Shown here: positions 4,457-6,604 of the stretch, one piece after another
How the letters are laid out: each line of letters opens with the position of its first letter
How positions within the stretch are numbered: the first letter of the stretch is position 1
NCBI GenBank assembly: GCA_964367945.1
Contig: CAYIZZ010000116.1
Coordinates: forward strand, 1-6,604
Direction: 5' to 3'
DNA length: 6,604 nucleotides
Source: JAAYCI01 sp964367945
Lineage (GTDB): Bacteria; Bacillota; Clostridia; Oscillospirales; Ruminococcaceae
The notes under the pieces: generated by a model
The model's input: only the letters and a program-made list of their open reading frames with translations
What the model was told of the DNA's origin: nothing
The model's database searches: none
Position numbers and translations under genes: made by a program

Positions 4457-6604
4457 ATGAGAGATGGATTTGTGAAAGTTGCCGCTGCTTCGCCAAAGTT
4501 GCAGGTGGCCGACATGCAGGGAAATGCCGCCGAGATCATCGCTGCCGCACTACACGACGACTCTATCAAGATTTTGCTCACGCCTCAGCTGAGCATCTCT
4601 TCTGCCACATGCGGCGATCTTTACTTCCAGCGCACCCTGCAAGAGGAGTGTATCATCCAGCTTTTTCACATAGTTACGTCATGCGCAGAGCTCGACACCA
4701 TAATATTTGTCGGCCTACCTCTTCAGCACAAGGGCCGCTTGTACAACTGCACCGCCGCTTTACATCGCGGCAAAGTTTTAGGCATTGTCCCCCAGCAAAC
4801 CCCTTCGCAGAGATTTTTTTCGGCTGGTTTCGCCGAGTGTCAGCGCCTTGAAAATCCGTTTTTCGCCCAAGAAAACAGCGGTGATATGCCTTATATCGGC
4901 GCAAATCTGCTGTTTTCATGCCGCAGTGTCGACGGCCTTGTTATCGCGGCAGAGCACAGCGAAGACCTCGCCGGCTTGATTCCGCCGTCCACATACCACA
5001 CCGCCGCCGGCGCAAACGTGGTGGTGTGCGTCGGTGCCGACGCCGAGCTTGCCGATAGCGCTCGTCACCGCACCTCCCACCTGATGACCCACAGCAATCG
5101 GCTGGCCTGTGCATATTTGTACTCCGGCGCCGGCCGTGGCGAGTCCAGCACAGACTACGTCTACAGCGGCCACAACATCATCGCCGAAAACGGCAAGATA
5201 CTGGCCTCCACTCGCCTTTTCAGCGACAAGATCGCCGTCAGCGACATAGACCTTCAGCGCATCTCCCACGCAAAACTCGCCAAAACCACCGGCGACATTT
5301 TGCAAAATATTACTCATACCACTGTTGAATTTTCACTAAACACAGAGAAGACTGTCCTCACACGATACATCCACACGCATCCATTCATCCCAAAAAATGC
5401 ACACATTTTGGCGCAACGATGCGAAACCGTGTTGTCCATTCAGGCGGCAGGCTTGCAAAAAAGAATGGAGCATATCGGCACAAAATCGCTGGTCATCGGC
5501 CTATCAGGTGGGCTGGACAGCACGCTGGCACTTTTGGTTGCGGTGCGCACTTTTTCAAATGTCGGCTGGCCACTCGAGGGAATATATTGCGTTACTATGC
5601 CCGGTTTCGGCACCACGTCCACCACGCTGGGCCACGTAAAAGGCCTGTGCACAGAGCTGGGCCTAAAGCTGCACAACATCGACATCACCTCCACCACACG
5701 TGCACATTTCAGCGATATATCGCACAATGAAGAGGAACACACCGCCGTGTATGAAAACGCACAGGCACGAGTGCGCACCTTGACGCTGATGGACCTTGCC
5801 AACAAGCACGGCGCGCTGTTTCTCGGCACCGGCGACTTGTCTGAAATGGCGCTTGGCTGGACCACCTTCAACGGAGATCACATCAGCATGTACGGTGTAA
5901 ATGGAGGGGTACCAAAGACGTTGATACGTCCTATTTTGAGGTACGAGAGCAACATTCGTCCAAACCTTGGCCGAGTGATATCCATGATACTTTCAACGCC
6001 CGTTTCGCCCGAGCTACTACCTGCCGAAAACGGCGAGATATCCCAAAAAACCGAGGAGATTCTCGGCTCCTACGACCTGCACGACTTTTTCTTATATTAC
6101 ACGATGAAATGGCATTTTTCGCCACGCAAAATCTTCAGGCTAGCGGTGACGGCGTTCGGATCTGCCTACACAAAACACGAAATACAAAAGTGTATGCGCA
6201 CATTTTACAGTCGGTTTTTCTCACAGCAGTTCAAGCGCAATTGCAGCGTAGACGCCCCGGCGGTGGGCAGTATCACGCTTTCACCACGCGGTGGTTGGCA
6301 GATGCCGTCCGACGCCGTGTCTGACACATGGCTACGTGAAGTGAACGAGCTGGACGTGCCACCGGTACAGGCACCGCCTCAAGCGCCTGCACCAGACCAA
6401 CAGCAAGCGCACCCAGCACCGCATATGCCACAATCACCGCAGTATTCGCAACCTATAACGGATGCACAACTTGCAAATCATGCGTATCCCGCACAGTACA
6501 CCTCGCCCACACAGCAAACTCACGCACACCCCACGGTTTCTGCACCGAACACACCGCAAGCGTCGCAAGCACCGCACGCACACCCCACGGTTTCTGCACC
6601 GAGC
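4457..6604 (+). CDS. nadE: NAD+ synthetase with degenerate glutaminase domain and Pro/Gln-rich tail (3' end outside window)
   Basis: 716 codons are visible with no stop. ATG 4457-4459 has AGGAGG five bases upstream. The enzyme makes NAD+ from deamido-NAD+ and ATP. Residues 1-270 form the nitrilase-like glutaminase domain seen in the long enzyme (TCGDLYFQ at 51-58, GRGESSTDYVYSGHNIIAEN later). All three triad positions are changed: TPQL has Gln44 for Glu, VPQ has Gln113 for Lys, and EHSEDL has Ser168 for Cys; the YLPNYGEFYE segment after the Lys is also lost. Residues about 310-632 form an intact synthetase domain: SGGLDS (350-355), MPGFGTT, YENAQAR, GTGDLSE (457-463), NGDHISMY (472-479), VPKT, FFSQQFKR (587-594), SPRG (609-612). 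Ammonia-dependent activity is therefore expected. From about 633 a Pro/Gln/Ala/His-rich tail replaces the usual terminus. The synthetase domain matches the family throughout, so the identification is firm. Confidence 0.96.
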   Translation, partial: MRDGFVKVAAASPKLQVADMQGNAAEIIAAALHDDSIKILLTPQLSISSATCGDLYFQRTLQEECIIQLFHIVTSCAELDTIIFVGLPLQHKGRLYNCTAALHRGKVLGIVPQQTPSQRFFSAGFAECQRLENPFFAQENSGDMPYIGANLLFSCRSVDGLVIAAEHSEDLAGLIPPSTYHTAAGANVVVCVGADAELADSARHRTSHLMTHSNRLACAYLYSGAGRGESSTDYVYSGHNIIAENGKILASTRLFSDKIAVSDIDLQRISHAKLAKTTGDILQNITHTTVEFSLNTEKTVLTRYIHTHPFIPKNAHILAQRCETVLSIQAAGLQKRMEHIGTKSLVIGLSGGLDSTLALLVAVRTFSNVGWPLEGIYCVTMPGFGTTSTTLGHVKGLCTELGLKLHNIDITSTTRAHFSDISHNEEEHTAVYENAQARVRTLTLMDLANKHGALFLGTGDLSEMALGWTTFNGDHISMYGVNGGVPKTLIRPILRYESNIRPNLGRVISMILSTPVSPELLPAENGEISQKTEEILGSYDLHDFFLYYTMKWHFSPRKIFRLAVTAFGSAYTKHEIQKCMRTFYSRFFSQQFKRNCSVDAPAVGSITLSPRGGWQMPSDAVSDTWLREVNELDVPPVQAPPQAPAPDQQQAHPAPHMPQSPQYSQPITDAQLANHAYPAQYTSPTQQTHAHPTVSAPNTPQASQAPHAHPTVSAPS
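6521..6604 (+). repeat. 54-bp coding repeat in the nadE tail
   Basis: A 28-base identical block starting CACGCACACCCCACGG occurs at 6521 and again at 6575, a period of 54 bases or 18 codons. It encodes HAHPTVSAPNTPQASQAP followed by HAHPTVSAP. The second unit is cut by the window end, so the copy number is unknown. In-frame repeats of this kind expand and contract by slippage. Confidence 0.8.

Overview
The window looks like a prophage or phage-derived element lying against a chromosomal housekeeping gene in a low-to-moderate GC Firmicute. A clostridial host is likely: ribosome binding sites are AGGAGG-type, the phage protein families are those of clostridial siphophages, and the NAD synthetase is of the long clostridial type. 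No sequence searches were run; family names come from reading the translations.

Layout, left to right. Positions 1-3300 hold leftward (minus-strand) phage genes. In transcription order, from right to left, they are: a strong consensus promoter (3300-3328); a 62-residue early protein (2981-3169); a very small ORF present twice because of a perfect 153-bp tandem duplication; a replisome-organizer-type replication protein (2078-2752); and a DnaC-type helicase-loader ATPase (1345-2130), whose start lies inside the replication gene. Next comes a 409-bp non-coding block (887-1295) bounded by inverted repeats and holding two 145-bp tandem copies with a covarying hairpin. Beyond it are a DUF1492/sigma-region-4-like regulator (377-859), a probable terminator plus a palindrome, and the start of a probable terminase small subunit (1-140, cut by the window edge). 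Divergent from these, on the plus strand, is a Cro/CI-type repressor (3495-3887). The divergent promoter region carries repeated CTAAT/ATTAG half-sites. A small minus-strand ORF (3784-4032) converges on and overlaps the repressor tail.

Positions 4084-4456 are non-coding. They contain a long imperfect palindrome whose right arm appears to be interrupted by a second palindromic repeat: a nested pair of MITE/REP-like elements just upstream of nadE.

Positions 4457-6604 hold nadE on the plus strand, open to the window end. The ATP-dependent synthetase domain looks intact. The N-terminal glutaminase domain has lost all three positions of its Glu-Lys-Cys triad (Gln44, Gln113, Ser168), and a Pro/Gln/Ala/His-rich repetitive tail follows the normal C-terminus. 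The protein is therefore predicted to use ammonia, or ammonia delivered by a partner, rather than hydrolyse glutamine itself.

How the parts work together: the repressor presumably holds the leftward early promoter off. On release, the early operon supplies an origin-binding organizer and a helicase loader, and the DUF1492 regulator and terminase small subunit follow as the start of the late/packaging module. No integrase, recombination or structural gene is seen, so the window cannot show whether this is a full prophage, a remnant or a phage satellite.
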